A stretch of DNA of 64,000 bases from CAVWSM01 sp963798505. GTDB lineage: Bacteria > Actinomycetota > Actinomycetes > Jiangellales > Jiangellaceae. Positions within the stretch are counted from its first letter, which is position 1. Each line of letters begins with the position of its first letter. Positions 63,997 through 64,000 of the stretch are shown here, one piece after another. The position numbers were made by a program, and so were the translations under genes. The stretch spans positions 1-64,000 of the forward strand of contig CAWCTX010000016.1 in NCBI GenBank assembly GCA_963798505.1. The letters run 5' to 3'. The notes beneath the pieces were generated by a model. It ran no database searches and was not told the DNA's origin. It saw nothing but the letters and a program-made list of their open reading frames with translations.

Positions 63997-64000
63997 ATGA
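63997..64000 (+). CDS. Start of a gene cut by the window edge
   Basis: ATGA at the last four bases follows a GAGAGG-type ribosome site (63980-63986) and the promoter at 63934. Only the start codon is visible, so the product cannot be named. It is the probable target of the divergent COG2345-type regulator. Confidence 0.45.

Overview
The window is a high-GC contig that joins two unrelated pieces of DNA. Bases 1 to about 9836 come from a Gram-negative-type bacterium. The evidence is an outer-membrane beta-barrel protein ending in Phe and a MacB/ADOP-type orphan permease of the sort common in Acidobacteriota. This part is full of reading-frame breaks. From about 9837 to 64000 the DNA is actinobacterial, most like Nocardioidaceae: F420-type oxidoreductases, a ChoD-type cholesterol oxidase, a DasR-like GntR regulator, many GTG starts and many 4-base gene overlaps. 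Taxonomy is inferred from gene content only. The ABC transporter gene at 8665-9836 stops right after its Walker A lysine, and the next base string belongs to the actinobacterial arsenic locus. I read this as a probable assembly chimera.

Layout. 1-9836: cupin and amidohydrolase, orphan ABC permease, a possible Cys-rich secreted peptide, a kinase-like/BamA-type fusion, methyltransferase, YdeI-type protein, truncated ABC transporter. 9866-12078: arsenate reductase, an ArsR-phosphatase fusion and an ATP-grasp protein. 12065-13968: purQ, purS and purC. 13979-18813: TetR regulator with divergent epimerase, choD, a catalytically degenerate ClpP-like protein, an SCP2 sterol-carrier protein. 18880-20311: purB. 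20451-21895: small protein, cupin, VOC and Ddn-like proteins. 21968-23997: a three-gene operon with a His-rich protein, a DUF4331 protein and a Tat-signal protein. 24087-26039: HipA-like kinase with DUF3037 partner, then an LLM oxidoreductase. 26050-29091: ABC exporter and purD. 29103-34229: unknown protein, hydrolase, CorA, acetyltransferase, aldehyde dehydrogenase. 34351-39191: purA, DUF3151, fructose-bisphosphate aldolase, HPr, and a radical SAM protein interrupted by a mini-intein.

39317-41028: SnoaL-like proteins, a SoxR-like MerR regulator and a YnfA membrane protein. 41029-47215: an N-acetylglucosamine-type PTS island (Enzyme I, EIIC, GntR regulator, EIIB, EIIA, a HAD phosphatase and a NagD phosphatase); its HPr lies at 37358. 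47290-51419: TrmH methyltransferase, DedA, a broken NfeD-like gene, pyrE, hydrolase, SDR. 51509-55344: a subtilisin, dapC-like aminotransferase and APH-like kinase joined by stop/start overlaps. 55421-60448: TMEM175-like channel, secreted proteins, an LLM oxidoreductase and a fibronectin type III protein. 60548-63233: DrrAB-like exporter with a divergent TetR regulator. 63242-64000: a COG2345-type regulator facing a promoter that overlaps an inverted repeat.

Genes that work together: purC/purS/purQ with purB, purD and purA for purine synthesis (all on the minus strand but dispersed); the PTS phosphorelay ptsI, ptsH, EIIA, EIIB, EIIC; the arsenic pair; and several regulator/target pairs with visible operators. 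Two dispersed palindromic repeat families and a series of long 3'-end hairpins occupy the gaps. About 20 single-base frame breaks also occur in the actinobacterial part, several in essential genes, so most are probably consensus errors rather than true pseudogenes. No tRNA, rRNA, CRISPR array, transposase or phage gene was seen.
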